This document shows positions 43,143 through 53,406 of a stretch of 64,000 bases of DNA, one piece after another. The DNA lies in NCBI GenBank assembly GCA_946902985.2, contig OX336388.2, forward strand, positions 1,389,934,223 through 1,389,998,222, given 5' to 3'. Both the position numbers and the translations under genes were made by a program. This DNA comes from Meconema thalassinum. Taxonomy: Eukaryota; Arthropoda; Insecta; Orthoptera; Tettigoniidae. Below the pieces are notes generated by a model. That model saw nothing but the letters and a program-made list of their open reading frames with translations, searched no databases and was not told where the DNA came from. The stretch's first letter is position 1. Each line of letters starts with the position of its first letter.

Positions 43143-43729
43143 ACAAGGTTAAGTTAGGTTATGTTAGGTGAACTGAGGTTAAGTCTTTAAATATTCCCTC
43201 TGTCACTAACACCTAGCAACGAACATTCGGACTTAATAGAGCGGTAATCTAAATCTAACCTACAAATTTAGCTTTACACACCATGGTCAACTAATTCCAA
43301 CTTTAACTACCAAATATACCATTGTCACTGACATCTAGTGGTGAACATTGAAAAATATCGCTCTAGCTGTTTAAAAGTTATTATAGGGGTACTTACCTAT
43401 AATAATTCATCATCTTCTGCCACTGAATGAACTAGGTATAGGAATCTGCTAACCTTACAGGTACCCAATTATCTGTAAACAAATCAATCAATCAATAAAT
43501 ACATTTCAATCAATAACTTCAACATCAATTAGTAATTAAAGACTACAATCCATTAATAATAAGTACTTAGCTTGCAAAATAATTTCATGATTTTCTACCA
43601 AAAGGCTTTTTGCAACTCTTGAGCAGTAATAGAGCACTGTTCACTCGTAGCGAGTAATAAAGACAGACAGTAGGGAAATATAGACACCTCTCTTATATTG
43701 TAAACTTGTAAAACATGTCAGGTGCTCGT
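43143..43729. other. spacer before the LINE
   Basis: AT-rich, with a short TTAGG-like tract at 43146-43170. No gene seen. Confidence 0.5.
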
Positions 43730-43854
43730 GTCAGCAGTTTTTGCAGATCAATGCAATTCCTTTCCCTTACATCTGCCAGTCCTAAGTGCAATAGGAAGAC
43801 CAGTTTTAAACAAGCAAACAAGGTGAATAGACTTGCAGTGAAGTGAAAGGAAGA

Positions 43855-44399
43855 ATGGGAATCGCTATTCAGCAGTACCGGGCGGTCATCGGCCGCTGGC
43901 AGGCTAGAGTGAAGTGCGATTTCGGTGTCGGGAAGGTGATAGCGGGCAACGTCACTGAACAGATGGGGTTTTTGGCGATGGGGATGGTAGCGCTGGTTGT
44001 GGCGACGCTACTATTAATTGGAGGAGTGGAGTCAAACCCAGGGCCTGGTCAGCTGGGATGGCAAGAAATGGAAAAAAATAAGGGAAATTGTAAAGGAAGT
44101 GTCACAAAATGACCAGATCAGGGACATTCTTCGTGAGCAATGCAAGGAATTCAAGGAGATGAAGACATGTATAAGAGAAGAGATGGGAATAGTGACAGAA
44201 AGGCAGACCGAGAATAGTAGAGAAATAAAAGACCTAAGAGAAAAGGTGAAGATATTAGAGGTGGAGGTAAATGAATTAAGGAAGACCAAGCTGGATGAGA
44301 GAAAGAAAAACGTCTTCATTTACGGAATAAAGGAAGATGCCAAGGAAAGCACCGAGGATCTAACATCCAAGGTGCTCCGAGTGATTAGTGAAGGCATGC
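43855..44399 (+). pseudogene. LINE ORF1, first part with 2A-like peptide
   Basis: ATG at 43855. A hydrophobic stretch, 'MGFLAMGMVALVVATLLLIG', is directly followed by 'GVESNPGP' (44026-44049), the ribosome-skipping 2A-type signature (x-E-x-N-P-G-P). Then the frame changes at about 44060-44080 into a coiled-coil region: 'IREIVKEVSQNDQIRDILRE', heptad-like 'LREKVKILEVEVNELRK', and 'NVFIYGIKEDAKE', the start of the RNA-binding domain of LINE ORF1 proteins. It stops at the LTR insertion at 44400. Some LINEs in animals carry such 2A motifs near the ORF1 N-terminus. The frame change means the coiled coil and the 2A are not in one frame today. Confidence 0.75.
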
Positions 44400-47305
44400 T
44401 GGGGTAGATTATTGGCTGAGGAATAACCTAACCACCAAGGGAAGATGATAAAGAAAAGGAGGTGGGTTTCGGACTGGAGAAAAAGGATGGAGAAATAGGA
44501 GGAGAGTCCCACAAAAGTTATGAATTTAACTTTAAATGCACTCAGAGGCGGTTGCCACCGCAAATCCACTCTCTGATACCTAAAGTGGGTAAGGACCTGG
44601 TCGAAGCTGACGGGAAACGCAGCTAGGACTTGGGCGGTTTGCAAGAGAGTGGCTTTAGTGTATTCCCTCTCAAGCATGCATATGCCTACTATGTGGAAGG
44701 GTGATGGTATGGCAAGACAGAGAGGAACAGATTTATTGTATGTCTGTTCAAAGAAATTCGTTTTTGCAAAGTAATTCGAAGAATGCCAATAATTTGAATC
44801 AGGTTTAGTATTTCCAGTTTTCGAAGTTATAGAGTTCCTGAAAAAGCGACCAAGTGCTTCCAAGAAGGATAGTGATAAAAAAAATTATACATTGGGGAGT
44901 AATTTTGGTAAGTGAACCAATAGTTGCATTTGGAAATGGCTAAGCTTTTACTCAGCAAGGAGCCGACTAAAAGTTTAGGCAAAGAGAAACACTTATCTTT
45001 TGGAAAACCAACCATAAGTTTTCGGAGAGGATCTCCACAAGCAGGTAGTTGGCGTAGCGAGCTGTACTTGCCTTACTGGCCAGTTAGAATTAGCTATTAA
45101 AGCTAAGAGAAACATTAAAGAGATTACCACTAAGAGTTCTTGCTCAAATGCAACGAGTGGTGAAAGCCCTATCAATAGATTTAATGGCATTGAGTAGGAA
45201 GAGCCAAGGAAGACAGGATCTTGCCTAACCGTTGTACTAGAAAAATGAAAAAGCGAAAAGAAACTCTTAATTTATTTAGAAATTCTAAAGAAGTTGATAA
45301 CTTTAACAAATATATATTTTCAATTTGGTTAACAACTTTGGTGTCGCAGACCTCAGAAAACATTTAACATATGCGCCAGGCAATTAACAACTTATTAGGT
45401 TTCAAACCTTTATAAAATCCTCGCAAGGATTTAAAATAGCGAAGATAAAAATTCAAAATTTTAAAGACAATTAAAGTGATTAAAGTTTAACAACAACTAG
45501 AGTACAAGGTGTGTACTTTGAGAAATTCCGGAGAGAATGTTCTAGAGAGAGTAACAACTTAGAAAATAACAATAACAAAAACAGGAAGAATAAGATAGAA
45601 GTTCCTAGAACTTCTTGTATTGAAGCAGCATTACTTTTAGTAGTTACACAAATAGGACAGGTCACTTACTGTGAAACCTGAAGAGAAAGTCAAAAGGAAG
45701 GTTCTAGACCTCCTATGTTTAGATAGGAATCACGAGACAAATGGGGCAAGTTTCCCTTTCGTGAAACCTAGAAATAACTCACTTATAAGTTGAAAGAATT
45801 GTATCCCCTAAATTAGAAGGGAGAAACAAGATAATTTGAACCGTGTACAAGACACGTAGTTATGCAGAAGTTAATTAATTACACATAAGAAAAAATGGGA
45901 GGGCACATCTTTAGATTGACACCTCGTTGAAACAGACCTAAATTAACAATTTATTATGGGTTGTTAGTAAGAGGTTTAGGAAGGAGCAATTGGGATGAAA
46001 GGTAAATGTTCATGGCCGTGTTTATAATAATCGGACGAGCGCGACGCGGAAGAAATACTGAGAGAACACTGTTTATCACTATAGTTCGTTGAAATGGATG
46101 AAAAGTTCACTGTAGTAGCGCAAAAGTTTATGGCAAAGAAAGTTATTGCAATCGTGGAAAATGACTGGTTGCACTAGATAGGCGAAAGTCTATTACTTGA
46201 GAAAGTTGTGGATTACAATTAAATGCGCCAGAAAAAACCCCAACGGTGGAAGAAAATTTAGCTATTGAGCATTAATTTATAAGGTAGATTCCTTAGTTTG
46301 AAATGGCATTCCCACAAGTGAGTGAAAGATACATGACGGCGTGACTTGTAGATAAAGTGCAGATTCTGGAAAGTTCCAGAACGATCCTAATGGAAGAATA
46401 GGGCCAAAGTTACTCCAGCGGTGGAACAAGCTTAATATTTATAGACAGTGGGTATTCTATAATATCCCCCGTTGTGAGAAGATCTCTCATTTAATAAGCT
46501 TAAGAAATGCTGCTTTTTACGAAGGTTGGCTTAATTGGACAGAAGCCCAACATGGAAAATCCCACGAAGTATGATTATTGCCACAAATAAATATCTCACA
46601 CTGCCTATAAAATAATCGTTAAAAGCATGAAGACAGTAAAACCGATGAAGATGAGGTTAAACCATGAAGTATGTACTTATCTTTGTTGCATGGCGAAGGT
46701 GAAGTTCCCGTTGACGTATAAACTTAATGTGCCAACATGGCGTAGAATGTAGAGAGTGCCTCTTGGTTTGAGGAGACTGGCTATAGTTGAGCCTTGACTG
46801 ACTAAGTCAACTGCCGACGTACAAGTGAGACATGCTCAGCGAAGCGCGGAGGGACCAAGGAAGGAAAAAAGTGGGGGTAGGAGACAAAAGGAGAACATAA
46901 CAGAATAGACAACTTTATAAAACTAAAAGTTCTTCTTGATGAATGGTCTTCAAAGAGTTGATAGCAGGCGATACTAGCACAGCATGGTGGGTGAAAAGGT
47001 AGACGGAGTTCACTTGATCACAGAGATGATAGCTGGCGATGGCGACGAGATCTGATGGCCAAATTGATAAGAAAGTCCTCTTGTACAGGGAAGAATTGAG
47101 GAACTTCTGAGATTCGCTTCTAGATGACGCTAGGTGGGTCATGGAAGATATATATCTAGAACAGACTCACAAAGAACATAAGAGACATGACCACCAAAGA
47201 GAAACTAGAAGATCGCTGTTGGTGTTTGATAAAAAGGAAAAAATGAACATGCAAAGAGCATTAAAAATTATATTCTCTCATAGCGTGTATTCCAAAAATA
47301 CACCA
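44400..47305 (-). mobile_element. LTR insertion (solo-LTR-like, BEL family)
   Basis: Starts TGGGGTAG and ends TACACCA, with a 5-bp duplication CATGC on both sides (44395-44399 and 47306-47310). Removing it restores the ORF1 frame. The left edge and about 46185-47305 match the BEL LTR at 59001-60214 (shared blocks AAATGCGCCAGA-type, CAGCGGTGGAAC, CTCATTTAATAAGC, AAAAATACACCA). About 1.7 kb in the middle has no counterpart there. No gag or pol is seen. It is best read as a solo LTR of a long-LTR relative, or one enlarged by a further insertion. Confidence 0.75.
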
Positions 47306-47310
47306 CATGC

Positions 47311-48017
47311 GGATAAACATTGGAGTCTCAGAGATTGACAATGTGACCAGGATAGGGCGGGGAAGGGGCACGAGGCCCGTGAAAGTGTCATTAGTTTCTT
47401 CGCTGATGGCTCACAGAATTCTGGCGGACTCAAAGAACCTGAAAGGGGAGAGGATATGGGTAAGGAGAGAAATGAGTAAGGAAGAGGCAAGAGAGCAACG
47501 GACCTTGCAGTTTCATTTAAGGAAGGCAAGGAGCTCTGATCTCAAGGCTTATGTAAAAGGCAATAGACTGGCGGTTAGCGGCAACAACTGGGATCGGATT
47601 TGGACAGTGGCACAACTCCAGGATATGGAGAAGCAACAACAACAGGAGACAGTTAGACCTAGCAACCAGGTGGAAGCAGCTGTTGGTTCAGAGTGAAGTG
47701 CGGTGATGATTCAACAGAGAGCATCGACCTCCAAGTCCAACACGGAAGTGGCGCGAGCAGGAACGACTAACGTCAGCGCCAGGAACACCGGACAAGTGCG
47801 TGGTTTGCAGAAAGGTGAGACTGGCAAACAACGAGTTACTAGTCTAAAAGAACTATGGGGCAAGAAAACCTTGACAGAGCAGTTTAATGTGGAGAAGGAG
47901 GTCATTTCTTCTCCAGGTGGCAGTATACTAGAGCTAGAGAAAGCTAGAGTTACTAGAAGTAAAGCTACCGCCAGCGAAGAGAGTAGGGGTAAAATAACTA
48001 AACTGGAATATTGCTAG
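47311..48017 (+). pseudogene. LINE ORF1, second part
   Basis: Continues ORF1 after the LTR insertion with 'RINIGVSEIDNVTRIGRGRG' and 'RPVKVSLVSSLMAHRILADS', an RRM-like nucleic-acid-binding domain of LINE ORF1 type, to a stop at 47694. A second frame (47703-48017) is rich in Ser/Thr/Lys and links to ORF2. It binds element RNA in living relatives. It is open here over 129 codons. Confidence 0.65.
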
Positions 48018-51000
48018 CGTAAATATAGAGGGTTTTTTAAATAAGAGAGGGAACGATGTAGTTTTGACCCTAATAGAAGATATGCAGATTGTAGGATTTG
48101 TTGAGAGTTGGCTCCCTGTAGGTTGCGAGGTTAAAATAGATGGCTTCAATATATATACAAAACCTAAGATTAGGAAAGCTCGTACCGGTAGGTTCCCGAG
48201 GGGAATTGTTGTTTTAATTAAAGAAGAGGTGAGGGAATTATCAGAATTTATTAGTTCAGAACTGGAAGAAGTAGTGTGGGTAAAAGCAGATATTAGGGAG
48301 AGGGGGAAAGGAACGGTATGTTTCGGCTTTGTCTACAACCCTCCGGAGAATTCCCCGTATGCAAGAGAAAGCTTTTTCGATGAGTTAGCTATTGAAATAA
48401 ACAGAATTCAAAATATATATGAAGAGGCAGAGATTGTGCTTTTAGGGGACTTCAATGCGAGGGTTGCAGACAGAAAGCCCCTTTACAGCAAGGGGGTTGC
48501 CGAGGCCGTATGTGGGGATAGGCACAGCAAAGACAAGGAATGTAACAAGAACGGAGAAAAGATTTTGGAACTATGTGGTGCAGAAGAGCTATATATATTA
48601 AACGGTGTCTGTGTGGGGGATGAAGAAGGTAACCTGACGTATATAACAGAGATTGAAGGAAGTGTAATAGATTTAGCAATATGTTCCAGAGGAGCACTAG
48701 CCCTAATTAAGAGGTTCACTGTTGAAGAATGGGGGGAATCACACCACCTACCAATTGTCGTCAACATGCAGGGAGCGGTGACAAAATCAAAATCAAAAGG
48801 GAACCCACAAGTTAAAGCTATAGAGAGAAAAGTAAATAGATTCAGATGGAGGGAGGAAAACTGCAGAGAGTTCCAGAACTACTTCCAGGGAGAAAATTTT
48901 GAGCTGATAAATGTAGGGATAAGTTTAATGATCAGTAATGATGAAATTGAAGGGGTAATACGTATGGTTGAGAATGCAATTATGATGGCCGGGCGGAAAA
49001 TGCGCGTGAAGGCTAGGGGAAAATTAGGGAGAATTAAAGGATGGTACGATGAATCTTGTAGAAGGAAGAAACCCGAAGTTATTAGGGCACTGAAGTTATA
49101 CAAGAGAGGAGGGGATGATACGATGAGAGTAGAATTTTGTCGTCTAAGGAAAGAATATAGGGAACTGCTCAGCAAAATTAAAGATGAATGGCAGGGTAAG
49201 GAAGCAACAGCACTAAATAAGGATTCTAAATCTAACGACTGTAGCAAAGTGTGGAGCAGGATAAATTCTTACTGTAGGGGGAGCAGAAGTGGTGGGGGGA
49301 GGTCTATTAGTGATGAAGTATGGATTGCATATTATGAGAATCTGTTAAATGCTGAAGATTTGGAGGAAGAGGGATGAGTTTGGCGTCCCGAGGGGGCTGG
49401 AGGCCGCTCTGCCTATGCTGGACCAAGTCATATCGATAGAGGAAATTAAGGAAGTAATAGCAAAAAGTAAAGGAGGGAAGTCAGGTGCTATTTCGGGGAT
49501 AACAAATGAATTTTGGCAAGAGTTGAGTAACAATAGGTTTATGATGGACAGCTTGGTAAAAATCTTTAACAAAATCTTTGAAGGAGGTAGATTTCCGAGG
49601 GCGTGGCAGGAGGGGATAATTTGTCCAATATATAAGAAGCGTGGGGACAAACTAGACCCAGGCAACTATAGAGGCATAACTTTGCTTGATAATTTGAGCA
49701 AAATGTACACCGGGGTCTTATCCAAGCGTTTAATAGCATGGGCAGAGGGCTGTTCGGTGTTCTCCAGACTCCAGACAGGGTTCAGGAAAGGGATGAGGAC
49801 CAGTGACAATATAATGGTGGTTAAAACGGTGATGGTCAAGTACATAAGAAGGAAAAGAGGTAAGCTGTATATCACAGCTATTGATTTGGAGAAGGCGTTT
49901 GATTCAGTGAACAGGGGAGCTGTCATGGCTAAACTGGGAAAAATCGGGGTGTCACATAAAATGATACGAGCAATTGAGAATGTGTATTCCGAAGTGAAGT
50001 GTGCAATTAAAACTAAAGATGATGTAATTGTAGGAGAGATAACGTCTAATATAGGATTAAAACAGGGATGAAAATTATCCCCGGTGCTTTTTTTTTTGTG
50101 CTATTTATCAACGATATTTTCGATTCAAAGGGCTTTGAGCAACGGTCCAACCCTTGCTTGGACAATTATGATATCCCGGGCCTAGCTTTTGCTGATGACA
50201 TCCTTCTGCTTGCTCTAACACCCTATAATATGCAATATAGTATTGACGAGATTGTGAGATACTGTGAGGACTGGAACTTAAAAATTAACCCGAGTAAGAC
50301 CAAAGTTATGGTCTGCAAAAAGGTAGTTAAACTGGCTAAGAATGAAAAGTGGGTCATGTATGGGTCACAGTTAGAGACTGAAAAATCTTGAGTATCTAGG
50401 GACGATAATGGCGAGTAATGGTAAATGGACCGAACAAATTAAAAGGGCAAAATCGAAAGGGCTAGCGGCATTGGCGAATGTTAAAGTGTTAGAGCGTAGG
50501 TTACCGAATGTGTTCAACGCACTCATCGTTTCAAGAGCACTTATGGAGTGGAAGTATGGGGTTTAGAGGAAGGAACGAAAACCCTGGACAGTATTGTAAG
50601 TAGGTTTGCCAAGATAATTTTGGGGCTACCTAGTTGCACGGCGAATTGTGGAGCGAGAATGTTGTGTGAGGATGTAAGCATTAGACAACATATCATAAAA
50701 AAGGTCATAAAGTCTTGGATTCGTTTAAAAGCAGGTGGAGGGGGGAAATGCTTAAGGTAGCCTACCTGCACCAAATGAAGCATCAGCAAGAGGGCTACTG
50801 GGTGGACGGGGTAAGAAGTGTACTGGAAAGATTAGGAATGGGTTATCTATGGGATAGGGACTTACAAAGAGAGGAAGGTAGGGTGTGTAAAAAAAGTGTG
50901 TAGAAGGGTTAATGACGTAGAGTTGCAGGTGCTAAGAGAAGAGTGCACCTGTAGGAGAACCTAAACGGAGTTCTGCGAAATAAGGAACTTTATAAGCATA

Positions 51001-51390
51001 AAGCCTCAATGCCTAATGAAAAGAGAAATGAGAGGGATAATTTGGTGGTTAATGGGGGTGTATAAGAACAAAACGTTGAGAAAAGTAGGAAAAGAGGACA
51101 TTTGCCTGTTTTGTGGGAAGGTTATGGGTGCAGCGCACCTGATCAGGGAATGCAAGGAAATTAAAATGATAAGAGCAAAGTTTGTAGACAAAGCAGATCT
51201 AAACAGAATAGAAAATGAAAATGAGTATCACACTTTAATTAAATTACTAAAAAGGGAATGGGGGAAAGCAGGTCAATTAGCAAAATATTTTAATACCATC
51301 AGGGCAATGTGGAATAAGAAAGCGTCGGATGAGATTCAGAACAAAGATGCATGTAAATTAAGCATTCAAGTACAGGAGATGGCTTCCTAA
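48004..51390 (+). pseudogene. LINE ORF2: AP-endonuclease and reverse transcriptase
   Basis: The endonuclease (48004-48780) is open, with 'IASVNIEG', 'GFVESWL', 'VLLGDFNARV', 'VIDLAICS' and 'WGESHHLPIVV', all catalytic positions present. The linker runs to 49377, with a frame change at about 49350-49377. The RT (49349-50391) has 'AWQEGIICPIYKKR', 'NYRGITLLDN', 'ITAIDLEKAFDSVNR', 'NIGLKQG' then TGA, 'VLFINDIF', and 'GLAFADDILLLAL' with the catalytic Asp pair. Further shifts follow at about 50390 and 50540. The C-terminal region (51016-51390) has 'CLFCGKVMGAAHLIREC', a CCHC-like knuckle. At least one stop and three shifts make it inactive, but it is young enough for all motifs to be readable. 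Confidence 0.88.
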
Positions 51391-51450
51391 GCTAAAAATC
51401 TTGTTAAAGCCTAGGAGAGCCTATCTGTATTAACTAGGTAGCCTATACGA

Positions 51451-51897
51451 TTACTACAGTACAGCCACATATTGCTGTCTGTAGATTTTTCCTATGAGTT
51501 TGATGTTTTTTTTTCCCTTACTACAAAACTTATCAGACTCTTACAGTCAGTAAGGGCTCGATAGAGAAATAAAAGTAATTCTTTCTGTGATGTGTCTCCC
51601 ATGGAGAACTGTCAAAAAATGAAGAACACTGTGTCCACATTTATGATTAAGAAAGAACTTTGTGCAGTCTCCATCAGAAAAGTTGCCCAGTGTTATTGTG
51701 AATGAAGATAACTACTGCAAAGCATTATTACGTTTTGAAATAACGAGGAAGCTATGAAATGCCGAATGAACATTTGGTTTAATTATCTAACGCCATACTG
51801 TAAATTTATGTTATCTATGTGTTTATTGTCTGTATGTCACGATATGACTCTCTGAGTTAAAGTGACAATTAACAAGTAGACTTGGTTTAAAAAAAAT
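51451..51897. other. spacer, possibly LINE 3' tail
   Basis: No frame seen. It may include the LINE 3' UTR. Confidence 0.4.
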
Positions 51898-52183
51898 AGG
51901 AACACCTGTGTAATATGCAATGACTGCTAACTTTGCATTATCCATTGTCAAGATGAACACCTGCGGTTTTAAATTACTGCAGCGTCAGTCATAGCAACAG
52001 AACTGTGTGCTCTCTCCCATGTCAGCAACATGACACCGGAAGGAACACCTGTGTGATATCCAATGACTGCTAACTTTGCATTATCCATTGTCAAGATGAA
52101 CACCTGCGGTTTTAAATTACTGCAGCGTTAGTCATAGCAACAGAACTGTGTGCTCTCTGCCATGTCAGCAACATGACACCGGA
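51898..52183. repeat. 143-bp tandem repeat, two units
   Basis: Units 51898-52040 and 52041-52183 are nearly identical (AGGAACACCTGTGT...TGACACCGGA). They lie 95 bp inside the right terminal repeat of the inner element. Confidence 0.93.
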
Positions 52184-52278
52184 AATAACAAGACGGCTTA
52201 CTGCACGTACCATCTCTTCAGTTTTAACATCTTCAGAACATGCATTATTATCCTTCAACTACAAATGACTTGTTAGAA

Positions 52279-53400
52279 CACATCCATCCACCAAGTTTCA
52301 CACTTACGCCCCTTGACCTGTCCTTAAATTGCATGTGCCCCGTGTACTAGGGTGTGTGCGTTAGCCCTAGCGCTACGTACGGACCAAACAGGATGTGACT
52401 TGTTAGCTCTTATCATGCACGTGTACAGCTAACATCCCAGGTGAACACTTGTCCGTTAGGTCATATTACACATGAACTTGCATTTTCTCACGTACGAACC
52501 AAAACAGGATGTGACTTGTTAGCTTACATGTGGTTTTCACAAGGGGTCGGTAATAATGTCATCTCACACGTGTTCACATGTATTTCATCACTTTCCTTTC
52601 ATATCGTTATCAGATTGTAGTAGTGAGAACTGGCGAACAACGTCAGTTCAACACACTGCTTTACACACAAATGTAGTTACGCCCTTTGACATAATTTGGA
52701 AAAAGTCATGGGCCAGTCCATAGGGACCGGTCCAAAGGGATCAGTCAACAGGGACCCGTCAACAAGGACCCGTCCACAGGGACCCATCAACAAGGACCCG
52801 TCAAGAATGACTCCCTTCAAAAAGGACCCGTCCAAAGCGAATAGTCAGCAGGGGCTAGTCAACAGGGACCAGTCCAAAGGGACAAATCGACAGGGATCAA
52901 TCAAAAGGGGTTATCGCCTCAAGGACTGACATACCCCACTTGGATTATTGGTTTGACAGTCGACAAGCGCCACTTGGAATAATTTTTAATCACCCCTCGT
53001 TGGTTGGGTTAGGTTAGGTTACACTACAGCCGCCATATTTAAAAGAGCACACCCTATTACAAAAGCCATGAGTGGGCATGCGTAAAAACAAAAAACAATG
53101 TTAAATCATAACGGCATTCCACCGTACACATTCTCTTGTGTGGGACAACGTTTAAGTTAATCATAGCATTAAACTGCATGCATATTGCACATGGAAAGCA
53201 ATGTTCATCTAAAAATTATTCTTTCACCCCCTAGTAGGGGTAGGTTTTATAATGGGGTGGAAATATGTTGTCCATTTGAAAGAGGATGTTTGCCCGAGTC
53301 CTACAACACCCCATTTGTTAAAATCCGACCATGGATTCGCGAAATATCGCGCCGCCGCCATCTTGTGTGGAGGAATGTGGACTCTCCAAAAGCATCTACT
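52279..53400. repeat. inner element right terminal inverted repeat
   Basis: Inverse of 29647-30697, ending CATCTACT. It has the same two internal AACAAGTCACATCCTGTTT-type repeats, the GGTCC-type minisatellite (about 52715-52915) and an outer CCGCCATCTTGTGTGGAGG block. Slightly longer than the left copy by small indels. Confidence 0.92.
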
Positions 53401-53406
53401 GTTGTT
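53401..53406. other. 6-bp target duplication of the inner element, right
   Basis: GTTGTT, identical to 29641-29646. Confidence 0.92.

Larger units (their letters stand above)
43730..51450 (+). mobile_element. APE-type LINE with 2A-like motif, interrupted
   Basis: Two-ORF non-LTR retrotransposon: ORF1 (43855-44399 continuing at 47311-48017), ORF2 endonuclease-RT (about 48004-51390). A 2.9-kb LTR insertion splits ORF1. It inserted within the inner Polinton, so it is younger. Exact ends and target duplication were not resolved. The clade is uncertain (CR1/I-like group). Confidence 0.8.
29647..53400. mobile_element. inner Polinton-family element nested in polymerase B
   Basis: 23,754 bp bounded by AGTAGATG...CATCTACT ends, about 1.05-1.1 kb inverted repeats and a perfect 6-bp duplication, GTTGTT. 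It splits the outer polymerase gene. No capsid, protease or ATPase gene is visible inside. It carries an integrase N-terminal remnant, two polymerase B genes in opposite orientation, a tRNA, a tandem duplication and a later LINE. It is therefore a defective or rearranged copy. The high similarity of its ends suggests it is younger than the outer element. Confidence 0.92.

Noticed and set aside
44360..44863. 167-codon minus-strand frame
   Set aside because: It crosses the LTR/LINE junction, so it cannot be an ancestral gene.
29647..53400. Inner element as a complete virus-like element
   Set aside because: No capsid, penton, protease or ATPase sequence was found within it; integrase is only an N-terminal remnant.
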